Assembly: GCF_024331145.1 (NCBI RefSeq)
Contig: NZ_JANDJO010000012.1
Span: forward strand, 1 to 64,000
Direction: 5' to 3'
Length of the DNA stretch: 64,000 nucleotides
From: Shimia sp. CNT1-13L.2
GTDB lineage: Bacteria > Pseudomonadota > Alphaproteobacteria > Rhodobacterales > Rhodobacteraceae
Every line of letters begins with the position of its first letter. Within the stretch, counting starts at the first letter, position 1. The position numbers and the translations under genes were made by a program. The notes under the pieces were generated by a model that had not been told where the DNA came from, searched no databases, and worked only from the letters and a program-made list of their open reading frames with translations. Of the stretch, positions 24,645 to 33,621 are shown piece after piece.

Positions 24645-26423
24645 TCAGGCTTGGACAGGCCTGCGCATGTCTGCCGCATCAATACCGGCAACGCTGACGG
24701 GTTTTTTCATCGCATCGCGGCGGAAAGGTTCGCCCAGTTCCTGATTGAGCAACACTTCGATGAAGGTGGTTTTTCCCTCTTTCATCTGGCGATTGACCGC
24801 CTTGTTCAACTCGTCGGTCAGCTCTTCCATCGAGGAAACGGCAACACCGTCCACGCCGCAGGCGCGTGCAATACCGGCATAGGACACTTCGGTGCTGAGT
24901 TCGGTGCCGACAAAGTTGTCGTCGAACCACAGGGTCGTGTTGCGCTTTTCCGCGCCCCATTGGTAGTTGCGGAAGATCACCATGGTGATGGCGGGCCAGT
25001 CATCGCGGTTGACCGAGACCATCTCGTTCATCGAAATGCCGAAGGCGCCGTCTCCGGCGAAACCGACCACTGGTGTCTCGGGGCAGGCAATCTTGGCTCC
25101 ACAAATTGAGGGAAAACCATAGCCACAGGGGCCGAACAGACCCGGAGCGAGATATTTGCGCCCTTGTTCGAAGGACGGGTAGGCATTGCCGATGGCGCAG
25201 TTGTTGCCGATGTCAGAGGAAATGATCGCATCCTTGGGGAGCGCCGATTGGATGGCGCGCCACGCCATGCGCGGAGACATTTTCTCGGGTTCACGGCCGC
25301 GGGCACGTTCGTTCCACGTCGTGCCGGGATCGTCGTCTTCGTGATCCATCGACGTCAGCTCCTGGGCCCAGGCCGATTTGGTGGTGGCAATCGTTTCTTT
25401 TCGCTGCGCACGACCTGCATCGCCGGCGGTGTCGGAGAGTTGTTCCAGGATACCCTGTGCAACCTGCTTGGCGTCGCCCACGATGCCCACGGACACCGGT
25501 TTGGTCAGGCCAATGCGGTCAGGGTTGATGTCGACCTGGATGATCTTTGCATCCTTGGGCCAGTAGTCGATGCCATAGCCCGGCAGGGTCGAAAACGGGT
25601 TCAGGCGGGTGCCGAGCGCGAGAACAACATCGGCTTTGGAGATAAGCTCCATGCCCGCTTTGGAGCCGTTGTAGCCCAGCGGTCCTGCAAAAAGCGGGTG
25701 GTTGCCCGGAAACGCGTCATTGTGCTGGTAGCCAACGCAAACGGGCGCGTCGAGGCGCTCGGCCAGCGCCATCGAGTCACCGATGGCATCGCCGAGGACG
25801 ACACCTGCACCGTTCAGGATGACGGGGAACTTGGCGTCGGACAGCAGTGCAGCGGCTTCGGCCACGGCTTTCTTGCCACCTGAAGGACGTTCAAAATCCA
25901 CGACGGCAGGCAGGTCGATATCAATGACTTGGGTCCAGTAGTCACGCGGGATGTTGATTTGCGCAGGGGCGCTTGCGCGCTTGGCCTGCAGGATCACCCG
26001 GTTCAGGACTTCGGCCATGCGGCTTGGATCACGCACTTCCTCTTGGTAGGCGACCATGTCCTCGAGCAGGGCCATCTGTTCAACTTCCTGGAAGCCGCCT
26101 TGGCCCATCGTTTTGTTTGCCGCCTGAGGGGTAACGATCAGAAGCGGAGTGTGGTTCCAGTAGGCGGTCTTGATCGGGGTTACGAGGCTTGTGATGCCCG
26201 GGCCGTTCTGGGCGACCATCATCGACATGTTGCCGGACGCACGGGTAAACCCGTCGGCCATCATGCCGGCGTTGCATTCGTGGGCGCAGTCGAAAAACTT
26301 GATCCCAGCCGCCGGGAACAAATCGGAAATGGGCATCATGGCCGAGCCGATGATCCCGAAGGCATGGTCGATCCCATGCATCTGCAGGACTTTTACAAAG
26401 GCTTCTTCGGTTGTCATTTTCAT
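24645..26423 (-). CDS. xsc: Sulfoacetaldehyde acetyltransferase
   Basis: A 592-residue thiamine-diphosphate enzyme. The N-terminal pyrimidine-binding domain has HAFGIIGSAMMPISDLFPAA and HECNAGMMADGFTRAS. The C-terminal domain has GFAGDGAFGISMNEM, the GDG diphosphate-binding motif, and NYQWGAEKRN, characteristic of Xsc rather than acetolactate synthase. It converts sulfoacetaldehyde and phosphate to acetyl phosphate and sulfite. The ATG at 26423 is preferred over GTG 26429 because of GGAG 8 bases upstream. It lies directly downstream of the GMC dehydrogenase gene. Confidence 0.95.
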   Translation of the reverse strand: MKMTTEEAFVKVLQMHGIDHAFGIIGSAMMPISDLFPAAGIKFFDCAHECNAGMMADGFTRASGNMSMMVAQNGPGITSLVTPIKTAYWNHTPLLIVTPQAANKTMGQGGFQEVEQMALLEDMVAYQEEVRDPSRMAEVLNRVILQAKRASAPAQINIPRDYWTQVIDIDLPAVVDFERPSGGKKAVAEAAALLSDAKFPVILNGAGVVLGDAIGDSMALAERLDAPVCVGYQHNDAFPGNHPLFAGPLGYNGSKAGMELISKADVVLALGTRLNPFSTLPGYGIDYWPKDAKIIQVDINPDRIGLTKPVSVGIVGDAKQVAQGILEQLSDTAGDAGRAQRKETIATTKSAWAQELTSMDHEDDDPGTTWNERARGREPEKMSPRMAWRAIQSALPKDAIISSDIGNNCAIGNAYPSFEQGRKYLAPGLFGPCGYGFPSICGAKIACPETPVVGFAGDGAFGISMNEMVSVNRDDWPAITMVIFRNYQWGAEKRNTTLWFDDNFVGTELSTEVSYAGIARACGVDGVAVSSMEELTDELNKAVNRQMKEGKTTFIEVLLNQELGEPFRRDAMKKPVSVAGIDAADMRRPVQA

Positions 26424-26460
26424 AGTCACGTCTCCTGTGCGGATTTAGGTCGGGTAGGGG

Positions 26461-28083
26461 TCAGGCGCGGGCCGCACGATCCTGGAGGATCATGTCGCTG
26501 GCCTTTTCGCCAATCATAATTGTGGGGGCGTTGGTGTTGCCCGAAACGATGTCGGGCATGATGGATGCGTCGGCAATTCTGAGACCGTCTATGCCACGCA
26601 CGCGCAGACGGTCGTCGACGACGGCAAGGTCGTCATTTCCCATGCGACAGGTGCTGGTGGGATGGTAGATGGTCTGGCTGATGTTGCGGGCGCAGTCCAA
26701 GAGCTCTTCGTCGGTCTGCGGATTGCCGTCGGGGACATGTTCGCGGACGATGAACGGGCTCAGGGCCTGTGTCTTGGTCATGGCGCGTGCGAACTTGACA
26801 GCGCGCACTGCACACAGTTGGTCTGCGGTCGCTGACAGGTAGTTCGGTACGATCTTGGGGTAATCTGAGGCCTTTGGCGAGCTGATGTGAATGTGGCCAC
26901 GGCTTTCCGGGCGCAGCTGGCAGACCGATGACGTGATGCCCGAAAACGGATGCATCTCGATCCCGGGTTTGTCGGCGCTGAGCGGTTGAAAGTGAAACTG
27001 GATGTCGGGCGTTTCCAGGCCTTGCATCGACTTTGCGAAAACACACACCTGGCTGGCCCCAAGGCTCATCGGGCCTTTTCTGAACAGGACGTAGTTGAGG
27101 CCGATGCCCATTCGGGGAATGAACCGGTTGATCGCATCATTGAGGGTTTGCGCGTTGACTTCGTAGACCAGTCGAATTTGCAGGTGGTCCTGAAGGTTTT
27201 CGCCGACCCCCGGCAATTCGTGTCGCACCGCGACGCCGGCATTTTGCAGGACGTCGCCGCGGCCAATGCCGGAAAGCTCGAGGATTTGGGGAGACCCGAT
27301 CGCGCCTGCCGAAAGCACGACTTCGCCACCGGGGTTCAGTCGGACCTCGTGGGTTTGCCCGTTTTTAGAATAGCGCACGCCGACCACGCGCCGTGCGTCA
27401 TTGATGTCGAAAATCAGCTTTTCCGTATGCGCATGGGTAATGACCTGCAGGTTCGGGCGTTTCTTGGCCGGATTGAGAAATGCACGCGCCGATGAGCATC
27501 GGAACCCGCCTTTGGCGGTCTGGTGGAAGTAGCCTGCACCCTCCTGGTTTTCACCATTGTAGTCTTCGGTGCGCGGCACACCCATTTCGACGGCCGCGTC
27601 GATGAAAGCTTCGGAAATCTCGCTTTTTGCGCGGATCAGAGAGACCGAAAGCCCGCCGTCGCCGCCGTGATACGTGTCGGCCCCGTTTTCATGGGCCTCG
27701 GAGCGCTTGAACAGGGGCAGGACGTCATCATAGCTCCAGCCTCGATTGCCCATCTGCGCCCAGCGGTCATAGTCTTCCTTTTGCCCGCGCACATATAGAA
27801 GACCGTTGATGGAACTGGAGCCGCCGAGTGTTTTGCCGCGGGGCCAGTCCAGAGAGCGACCGTTCAATCCGGCATCGGGTTCGGACTTGTAGCGCCAATC
27901 AGTGTTCGGGTTGTGCAGGGTTTTGAAATATCCGACCGGAACATGGATCCACGGGTTCAGATCCCGCCCGCCGGCCTCGAGAAGAACCACCCGATTCGCA
28001 GGATTTTCACTTAGCCGATTGGCAAGAACGCACCCTGCGGATCCGGCCCCAACTATAAGAAAATCGGCTGTTTTCGGTGACAT
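26461..28083 (-). CDS. iseJ: GMC-family dehydrogenase, probable isethionate dehydrogenase IseJ
   Basis: A 540-residue FAD-dependent GMC oxidoreductase. DFLIVGAGSAGCVLANRLSE (about residues 7-26) binds FAD, and GGSSSINGLLYVRGQKEDYD and LSAGAIGSPQILELSGIG are GMC signatures 1 and 2. HPTSTCRMG carries the catalytic His near the C-terminus. Related proteins are annotated choline dehydrogenase, but here the gene is in one operon with xsc and pta and divergent from a TRAP transporter and IclR gene, as in isethionate clusters where IseJ oxidises isethionate to sulfoacetaldehyde. The ATG at 28083 follows GGAGGAAACG; an ATG 57 bases upstream is rejected. Confidence 0.82.
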   Translation of the reverse strand: MSPKTADFLIVGAGSAGCVLANRLSENPANRVVLLEAGGRDLNPWIHVPVGYFKTLHNPNTDWRYKSEPDAGLNGRSLDWPRGKTLGGSSSINGLLYVRGQKEDYDRWAQMGNRGWSYDDVLPLFKRSEAHENGADTYHGGDGGLSVSLIRAKSEISEAFIDAAVEMGVPRTEDYNGENQEGAGYFHQTAKGGFRCSSARAFLNPAKKRPNLQVITHAHTEKLIFDINDARRVVGVRYSKNGQTHEVRLNPGGEVVLSAGAIGSPQILELSGIGRGDVLQNAGVAVRHELPGVGENLQDHLQIRLVYEVNAQTLNDAINRFIPRMGIGLNYVLFRKGPMSLGASQVCVFAKSMQGLETPDIQFHFQPLSADKPGIEMHPFSGITSSVCQLRPESRGHIHISSPKASDYPKIVPNYLSATADQLCAVRAVKFARAMTKTQALSPFIVREHVPDGNPQTDEELLDCARNISQTIYHPTSTCRMGNDDLAVVDDRLRVRGIDGLRIADASIMPDIVSGNTNAPTIMIGEKASDMILQDRAARA

Positions 28084-28159
28084 AAACGTTTCCTCCGGCG
28101 GCGGGTTTATTTGGGTTTCGAGAATTCCCTTGCGTAACACTTCACTAAATGATTAAAAA

Positions 28160-28176
28160 TGAGACCACAAGTCTCA
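28160..28176. promoter_or_regulatory. Inverted repeat in the iseJ / iseK intergenic region, candidate IclR operator
   Basis: TGAGAC and GTCTCA form a perfect inverted repeat with a 5-base spacer in the AT-rich 119-bp divergent promoter region. It sits 27 bases before the iseK start. IclR-type regulators bind such short palindromes, and an iclR gene ends the rightward operon. Binding is inferred. Confidence 0.5.
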
Positions 28177-28202
28177 ATAATTGTAAAAATGGGAGGAAAG
28201 AC

Positions 28203-29435
28203 ATGAGTGTCTCCAACAATCTGAGCAAAATCACCCGGCGCGACTTGTTCCGCGTCGCAGGGCGTTATGGATTAAGTTCGACCTTGCTAGCGGCCGGAGG
28301 CTTTGGGGGAGCAATGAGCCTGGCAAATCTCGCGCAGGCTGCGGAGTCGACTTATGAAAAGCGCTATTCCAAGACCGCGAAACACACCCTGAAGTTCGGT
28401 GCATCGGGCTTCAACGCGCAGAACCTGCTGATCGAACGTGCCGGCGCTCTTGAGTTCGCGCGTGATCTTGAAAGCCGTACTGACGGTGAAATCCGTATCG
28501 AGTTCATCGGCAACAACCAGATCTGCGGTCAGACGTCCTGTGTTGAGAAAACCCAGCAGGGGATTGTCGACATTTACGCCGCTTCGACCCAGAACTCTGC
28601 GGGTGGTGCGCCTTATCTGAACGTGCTGGACTATGCCTATATGTTCCCGGGGCGCGCGTCGCAGTACCACTTCCTTTACAGCCCGGACTCGCAGCGCATC
28701 CTGCGTGACCCGCTGGAAAAGCGTCACGGCCTGAAGTTCCTGTTCAGCCACTGCGAACTGCGCGGTATTCAGTTGGGTCTTGGCTGGGAGGACAAGCCCA
28801 CGGTTACCAAGCTGGAAGAGCTGTTCGGTACCAAGAACCGCGTAACCGGTACGCAGCTTGGCCGTATTGCAATGCAGGCGCTGAACCTGAACCCGGTCCC
28901 GGTGGCGTGGGAGGAAACTCTGGACGGCTTGAAGCAGGGCCTGATCGACGGCGCAGAGACCTGGGCCTCGGCGGTGGCCTATGCCAACATGTCGCCCGTG
29001 GTCAGCCAGTCTGTTGATCTCAAGTTCTTCTGCGGCACCGAGCACACTTCGATGAGTGCAAGTGTCTTTGACAGCCTGGAAGGGTATCTTCAGGACGCGG
29101 TTATGGAATCTGCTTATTGGGCACAGACCCACGTTCAGGCAGCAAACGAAGCCGCCCTTGTGAAAACGGTTGGACATTCCGATCCGCAAATGCCGGGCAC
29201 GATCTTTGCCGAGAACAACGTGCGCAACGCCTTCCTGGCCGATGACCAGATCAGGATGGCCGAAGAGATGTGTTCGCCCGAGTTCCAGCCGCAGCTCTGG
29301 GAAAAATGGCGTGATCGTCTGAACAAGTGGGCTGGTGGTATCGACACCTATCAGGAAATCTATGACATCGCCCGCCAGGTTCCCAAGGACATGAAGCCGG
29401 AGAATGTTGAGCCACGCCGCTGGTGGAAAGCATAA
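28203..29435 (+). CDS. iseK: TRAP transporter substrate-binding protein (IseK-like)
   Basis: A 410-residue periplasmic DctP-type binding protein. ITRRDLFRVAGRYGLSSTLL near the N-terminus is a twin-arginine signal, with cleavage near LAQAAE. The mature protein shows the TRAP pattern: LEFARDLESRTDGEIRIEFI, QTSCVEKTQQGIVDIYAAS, and DGLKQGLIDGAETWAS. It is longer than common DctP proteins (about 330 residues). GGGAGGAAAG precedes the ATG at 28203. The gene is divergent from iseJ-xsc, and isethionate is the expected ligand. A hairpin follows it. Confidence 0.85.
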   Translation: MSVSNNLSKITRRDLFRVAGRYGLSSTLLAAGGFGGAMSLANLAQAAESTYEKRYSKTAKHTLKFGASGFNAQNLLIERAGALEFARDLESRTDGEIRIEFIGNNQICGQTSCVEKTQQGIVDIYAASTQNSAGGAPYLNVLDYAYMFPGRASQYHFLYSPDSQRILRDPLEKRHGLKFLFSHCELRGIQLGLGWEDKPTVTKLEELFGTKNRVTGTQLGRIAMQALNLNPVPVAWEETLDGLKQGLIDGAETWASAVAYANMSPVVSQSVDLKFFCGTEHTSMSASVFDSLEGYLQDAVMESAYWAQTHVQAANEAALVKTVGHSDPQMPGTIFAENNVRNAFLADDQIRMAEEMCSPEFQPQLWEKWRDRLNKWAGGIDTYQEIYDIARQVPKDMKPENVEPRRWWKA

Positions 29436-29453
29436 TATCTTCAACAACGCGAG

Positions 29454-29486
29454 AGTCGGCGCGCGACGATGCGCCGGCTTTTCTTT
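29454..29486 (+). terminator. Partial terminator between iseK and iseL
   Basis: AGTCGGCGC (29454-29462) pairs with GCGCCGGCT (29471-29479) through one G-U pair, with an 8-base loop and TTTTCTTT after it. It lies just after the binding-protein gene and 50 bases before the small TRAP subunit gene, so it probably keeps the binding protein in excess. Confidence 0.7.
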
Positions 29487-29534
29487 CCTGTAGCCATCCG
29501 CGGTTGCAGGAAAGGGTACTAAAGGGAGGGGGCC

Positions 29535-30203
29535 ATGTCACTTTGGTCTGATATAGGCGCCATTTTCAGCGCCTTCTTGTCGCTTGACAGTTTTGAAATT
29601 CGCACAGCGCTGAAATCCGATGCCGCCTGGGTGTTCGGGACCATTGCCACGGCCTTGCTGGGGTTGTTGGTTCTTTGGGTCTACAAGCGGGTTCCTTGGC
29701 TGGATCGCCATTTGGAGCGCACCATCATGGTGTACAGCTATCTCGCGATCGCCTTCATCATTTTCTGGGGCGTTATTGATAGGTTTATCTTTTCCAACCA
29801 GCAACCTTGGTCGACGACCATTCCGCCACTTCTGTTCATGATAATGGCCTGGTTTGGAGCGGCCTTTAACGTGCGACTACGCACGCACCTGAGCTTTGCA
29901 GAGTTTCGCATGGCGATGCCACGTGGCGGCAAGATGGCATGCCTGACACTGGACGCGGTTCTGTGGTTCATTTTTGCGGTGATCATCGTTGTGACGACCA
30001 GCCGTGCCACCGCCCTTTCGGCGGCAAATTTCCAGATCGTCCTGGGGACCGACAACACGATGCAATGGTGGTTCCTGATCACCGTTCCGTTCTCTGCCAT
30101 CCTGATGACCGCACGTGTTTTCGAGAACCTGTTCGAAGACATTGGCAACTATCGCCGCGGAACAACGATGATCAAACAAGCCGTGATCGGAGGAGACACG
30201 TAA
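29535..30203 (+). CDS. iseL: TRAP transporter small membrane subunit (DctQ/IseL-like)
   Basis: A 222-residue protein with four to five hydrophobic segments, the size and topology of the DctQ subunit. MVYSYLAIAFIIFWGVIDRF and AWFGAAFNVRLRTHLSFAEF (the charged segment common in DctQ) support the call. GGAGGGGG precedes the ATG. The stop overlaps the large-subunit start as TAATG. Confidence 0.82.
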   Translation: MSLWSDIGAIFSAFLSLDSFEIRTALKSDAAWVFGTIATALLGLLVLWVYKRVPWLDRHLERTIMVYSYLAIAFIIFWGVIDRFIFSNQQPWSTTIPPLLFMIMAWFGAAFNVRLRTHLSFAEFRMAMPRGGKMACLTLDAVLWFIFAVIIVVTTSRATALSAANFQIVLGTDNTMQWWFLITVPFSAILMTARVFENLFEDIGNYRRGTTMIKQAVIGGDT

Positions 30204-31561
30204 TGACTGACGGTACTTGGGTCACCTTGATCTCGATTGGGGTCACCTTTCTCTTCATGCTTGGTGTGCCGGTGCTTCTTGTCATCGGGTACTGGGTTCT
30301 GGGCTGTTCCTTTGTCCTCGGCCTGACCTTGGACAACATGGGGGCCGAGCTTATGAACGTCTTCAACAAGGGGTTTGCGCTTTTGGCCATGCCGCTGTTC
30401 ATCCTCACTGGCGACCTGATCAACCAGTCGGGCATCGCAAGACGCCTGTCTGACTTTGCCTATGCCTGCCTGGGGTGGCTAAGAGGGGGGCTTGCGATGG
30501 CCTCGCTGGGGGCTTGCGGTCTGTTTGCAGCGATTTCCGGATCGAACTCTGCGACAACGGCAACGATTGGTTCGATGCTGCATCCCGAGATGGTGAAGGG
30601 GGGCTACGACGAACGTTTCTCGGCTGCAACCGCGGCTGCGGGTGGGACCGTGGGCATCATCATTCCGCCGTCCATCATCTTCATTGTCTACGGGTTCCTT
30701 CTGAACCTGCCTATTTCCGATCTCTTTGTTGCCGGTATTCTTCCGGGGGCTCTCATGGTGATCGGAATGCAGCTGGCATGCTGGATCATCTGCCGGATCA
30801 ACGGATGGGGCCATCTCATCCCGCTGCAACTGAACCGCGTTTTGAAAACAGCCTTTGGGGCCTGGCTCGGCTTCTTTGCCATCGGTCTTGTGCTCTGGGG
30901 CATCTACACCGGCAAGTTCTCCCCAACCGAGGCGGCAGGTGTCACCGTGGGCTTCTGCGTTATCGCCGGCCTGGTCAGCTATCCGCTGAACAAGCTGATG
31001 GGAACGGACAAGGATACACCACTGGCCGAAAAGAGCTTTGTGCAGATGTTTGTCGTAGAAGGGTTCACCATTCCGCAAATCCCCTCGATTGTTGTGCGGT
31101 CGGCGCAAATCAGCGGTATTCTCGCGCCCCTGATCGCGATTTCCGTTGTGATGCAGCAGATCCTGTCGCTGCTGGGCGCACAACAGACCATCGGCGACTT
31201 TGTGACCTCGATGGGGGGGTATCACGCGGTTCTGTTCACTTCGATGGTCATAGTGTTCTTTTCGGGGATGGTTCTGGAAAGCCTTCCAGTGACCATCATC
31301 CTGGCACCGATCCTGGCGCCGATCGCCGCGTCTGTTGGCATTGATCCGATCCACTTCTCGGTTATCTTCCTGGTCGGGGCATCTATCGGCTTCATCACGC
31401 CACCATACGGGCTGAACCTCTATGTCGCATCAGGGGTCACAGGTGTTCCCTATTTCCGGCTGCTTCGCTATACAGTACCTTACCTTGCAGCACTGATCGG
31501 CGTCTGGATTCTCGTCTCTCTTGTACCGGATATCGCGTTGTTCTTGCTGCCCGACAGATAA
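30203..31561 (+). CDS. iseM: TRAP transporter large membrane subunit (DctM/IseM-like)
   Basis: A 452-residue DctM permease with about twelve hydrophobic segments. Typical motifs are AMPLFILTGDLINQSGIARRL, ISGSNSATTATIGSMLHPEM, TAAAGGTVGIIIPPSI and GFITPPYGLNLYVASGV. A longer open frame extends upstream into the dctQ gene, but the ATG at 30203 after GGAGGAGACACGTA is clear. Together with IseK and IseL it should import isethionate driven by sodium. Confidence 0.93.
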   Translation: MTDGTWVTLISIGVTFLFMLGVPVLLVIGYWVLGCSFVLGLTLDNMGAELMNVFNKGFALLAMPLFILTGDLINQSGIARRLSDFAYACLGWLRGGLAMASLGACGLFAAISGSNSATTATIGSMLHPEMVKGGYDERFSAATAAAGGTVGIIIPPSIIFIVYGFLLNLPISDLFVAGILPGALMVIGMQLACWIICRINGWGHLIPLQLNRVLKTAFGAWLGFFAIGLVLWGIYTGKFSPTEAAGVTVGFCVIAGLVSYPLNKLMGTDKDTPLAEKSFVQMFVVEGFTIPQIPSIVVRSAQISGILAPLIAISVVMQQILSLLGAQQTIGDFVTSMGGYHAVLFTSMVIVFFSGMVLESLPVTIILAPILAPIAASVGIDPIHFSVIFLVGASIGFITPPYGLNLYVASGVTGVPYFRLLRYTVPYLAALIGVWILVSLVPDIALFLLPDR

Positions 31562-31573
31562 GACTGAGATGCG

Positions 31574-32356
31574 ATGCCCGAAGACGCGCCAACAAGCAAA
31601 GACGGACAGATACCAACCAACCTACGGCTGCTTATCATCCTCGAAGAAGTTGCGCGTCTTGGAGTCTCGGTTAAGCCCACCGACCTGATCGAGTCGATGG
31701 GCTTGCCAAAACCAACGATCCATCGGCTTCTGCAAACTGCGGAGGCCGAAGGGTTTTTGCAGCGCGATATCGACGGGCGGTCCTATGGCCCGGGGGATCG
31801 GCTGCGGGCTTTGGCGGTGAATACGATGTCGTCCGAACGGGTGCGGACCGCGCGTTTGGCGATCATGAAAAGTGCGGCCGAGGAAATCGGTGAGACAATC
31901 AATCTTGCAACGCCAGATCGGGAGGGCATGACTTATCTCGATCGGGTTGAAACCAAATGGCCATTGCGCATTCAGCTGCCACGCGGCACGCAGGTTCCGT
32001 TTCACTGTACGGCAAGCGGCAAGATGTACCTGTCCTCGCTCAAGTCCACGACACTGAACAGTGTCTTGAGTTCCAAGCCGTTGGAAAAGCTGACCGAGCA
32101 GACAATCTCTGATCCCGAAGTCCTTCGCAGGGAACTTGCGGAGATCCGCAAGCAAGGGTTTTCGCAGGACAACGAGGAGTTCATGACAGGAATGGCTGCG
32201 ATTGCGGTTCCCATCCTGGACCCGCAGGATCGACTTCTGGCAACGCTGTCTGTCCACGCGCCGGTCACGCGGTGCTCCCTTGAGCAAATCATCGGCTTTC
32301 TGGAACCCCTGAGGACCGCTGCGGATAAGCTCTCTGAACTCAACCGAATTCAATAG
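31574..32356 (+). CDS. iseR: IclR-family transcriptional regulator (IseR-like)
   Basis: A 260-residue regulator. An N-terminal winged helix (about residues 18-80: LIILEEVARLGVSVKPTDLI, MGLPKPTIHRLLQTAEAEGF) is followed by the IclR effector domain with GETINLATPDREGMTYLDRV and FHCTASGKMYLS. It lies 12 bases after the TRAP permease gene. IclR regulators control isethionate loci in terrestrial and marine bacteria, so it probably acts at the divergent iseJ/iseK promoters. Confidence 0.88.
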   Translation: MPEDAPTSKDGQIPTNLRLLIILEEVARLGVSVKPTDLIESMGLPKPTIHRLLQTAEAEGFLQRDIDGRSYGPGDRLRALAVNTMSSERVRTARLAIMKSAAEEIGETINLATPDREGMTYLDRVETKWPLRIQLPRGTQVPFHCTASGKMYLSSLKSTTLNSVLSSKPLEKLTEQTISDPEVLRRELAEIRKQGFSQDNEEFMTGMAAIAVPILDPQDRLLATLSVHAPVTRCSLEQIIGFLEPLRTAADKLSELNRIQ

Positions 32357-32583
32357 CCCGAACAGGCATCGACCTTTGCGACAGGTGGGGTGTTTCCAAC
32401 TTAAGTGATCTCATTGGAAAGGGATGCACCTATGCGACCTCATGGTCCGCACGACAGTGTGATTTGAGGTGCTGGAATTTGCATTGGGAAAAGTGCTACA
32501 CGGCGGCTTCAAAGCGACATTCTTTGGGGCTGCGTCCGGAAACAGGGGCGCGCTGGGCCTAGGTGAGGAAAACGGTGAAGACG

Positions 32584-33621
32584 ATGGGGCCGAAAAGCCA
32601 AGCAAGATCAGGGTTTGCCGAAGTGCAGCACGCAGCGCGTTTAAGCGTGGCACCTATGATGGACTGGACAGACCGGCATTGTCGGTATCTGCATCGTATC
32701 CTGTCGCGCGAGGCGTTGCTTTATACCGAGATGGTGACGGCGCCGGCGTTGGTGCAGGGGGGGGCGTTGCATCTTCTGGACTATAACCCCGAAGAGCATC
32801 CGGTCGCCTTGCAGTTGGGCGGGTCAGATCCGCAGGAGTTGGCCAAGGCGACGCGGCTTGGGGCGGATGTGGGGTATGACGAGATCAACCTCAATGTCGG
32901 CTGCCCGTCGGATCGTGTGCAGTCGGGCACCTTCGGGGCGGTTTTGATGCGCCAGCCTGAGCTGGTGGCGGACTGTGTGGCCGCGATGGCAGAGGCCAGC
33001 GACGTCGAGGTGACGATCAAATGCCGGATCGGTGTGGATGAGCAGGAACCGGAAGAGGTTTTGCCGGATTTTCTCGAGAAGACCTCGGCAGCGGGGGTGA
33101 CGCGGTTCACGATCCATGCGCGCAAGGCCTGGCTTCAAGGGCTGAGCCCGAAGGAGAACCGCGATATTCCGCCCCTGGACTACGACCTCGTGAAACGCAT
33201 GAAGGCGGCCTATCCGCATCTGCATATCTCGATCAACGGGGGCATTGCCTCGCTTGACCTCGCCGAAGAGCTGCTGGCTGCGGGGCTCGACGGGGTGATG
33301 ATCGGGCGGGCGGCCTATCACAACCCTGCAGACATTCTTGTCGAGGCGGATCGCCGGATTTACGGCGGTGCGCGCCAGATCACGGCGCATGATGCCGTGA
33401 GGGAAATGCTGCCTTATATCGAGCGGCATCTGGACGGCGGGGGGAAGCTGCACCAGATTACCCGTCACATGCTGGGCCTGTTCTCGGGGCGTCCCGGGGC
33501 GCGGGCGTGGCGGCGGGTGCTGTCGGAGAACGCAACCAAGCCGGGTGCCGGTGTTGCGCTTGTCGAGGAGGCCCTGTCGCATGTGGCGGAATTTGATGGG
33601 TCTGAGGCAAGGAGCGCGTGA
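32584..33621 (+). CDS. dusA: tRNA-dihydrouridine synthase A
   Basis: A 345-residue flavin enzyme that reduces uridines 20 and 20a in the tRNA D-loop. LSVAPMMDWTDRHCRYLHRI is the DusA start of the TIM barrel, INLNVGCPSDRVQSGTFGAVLM holds the catalytic Cys, FTIHARKAWLQGLSPKENR is typical of DusA, and the C-terminal HQITRHMLGLFSGRPGARAW completes it. The frame opens at GTG 32563; ATG 32584 has GGTGAAG nearby and was chosen. The stop overlaps the next start by one base. Confidence 0.93.
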   Translation: MGPKSQARSGFAEVQHAARLSVAPMMDWTDRHCRYLHRILSREALLYTEMVTAPALVQGGALHLLDYNPEEHPVALQLGGSDPQELAKATRLGADVGYDEINLNVGCPSDRVQSGTFGAVLMRQPELVADCVAAMAEASDVEVTIKCRIGVDEQEPEEVLPDFLEKTSAAGVTRFTIHARKAWLQGLSPKENRDIPPLDYDLVKRMKAAYPHLHISINGGIASLDLAEELLAAGLDGVMIGRAAYHNPADILVEADRRIYGGARQITAHDAVREMLPYIERHLDGGGKLHQITRHMLGLFSGRPGARAWRRVLSENATKPGAGVALVEEALSHVAEFDGSEARSA

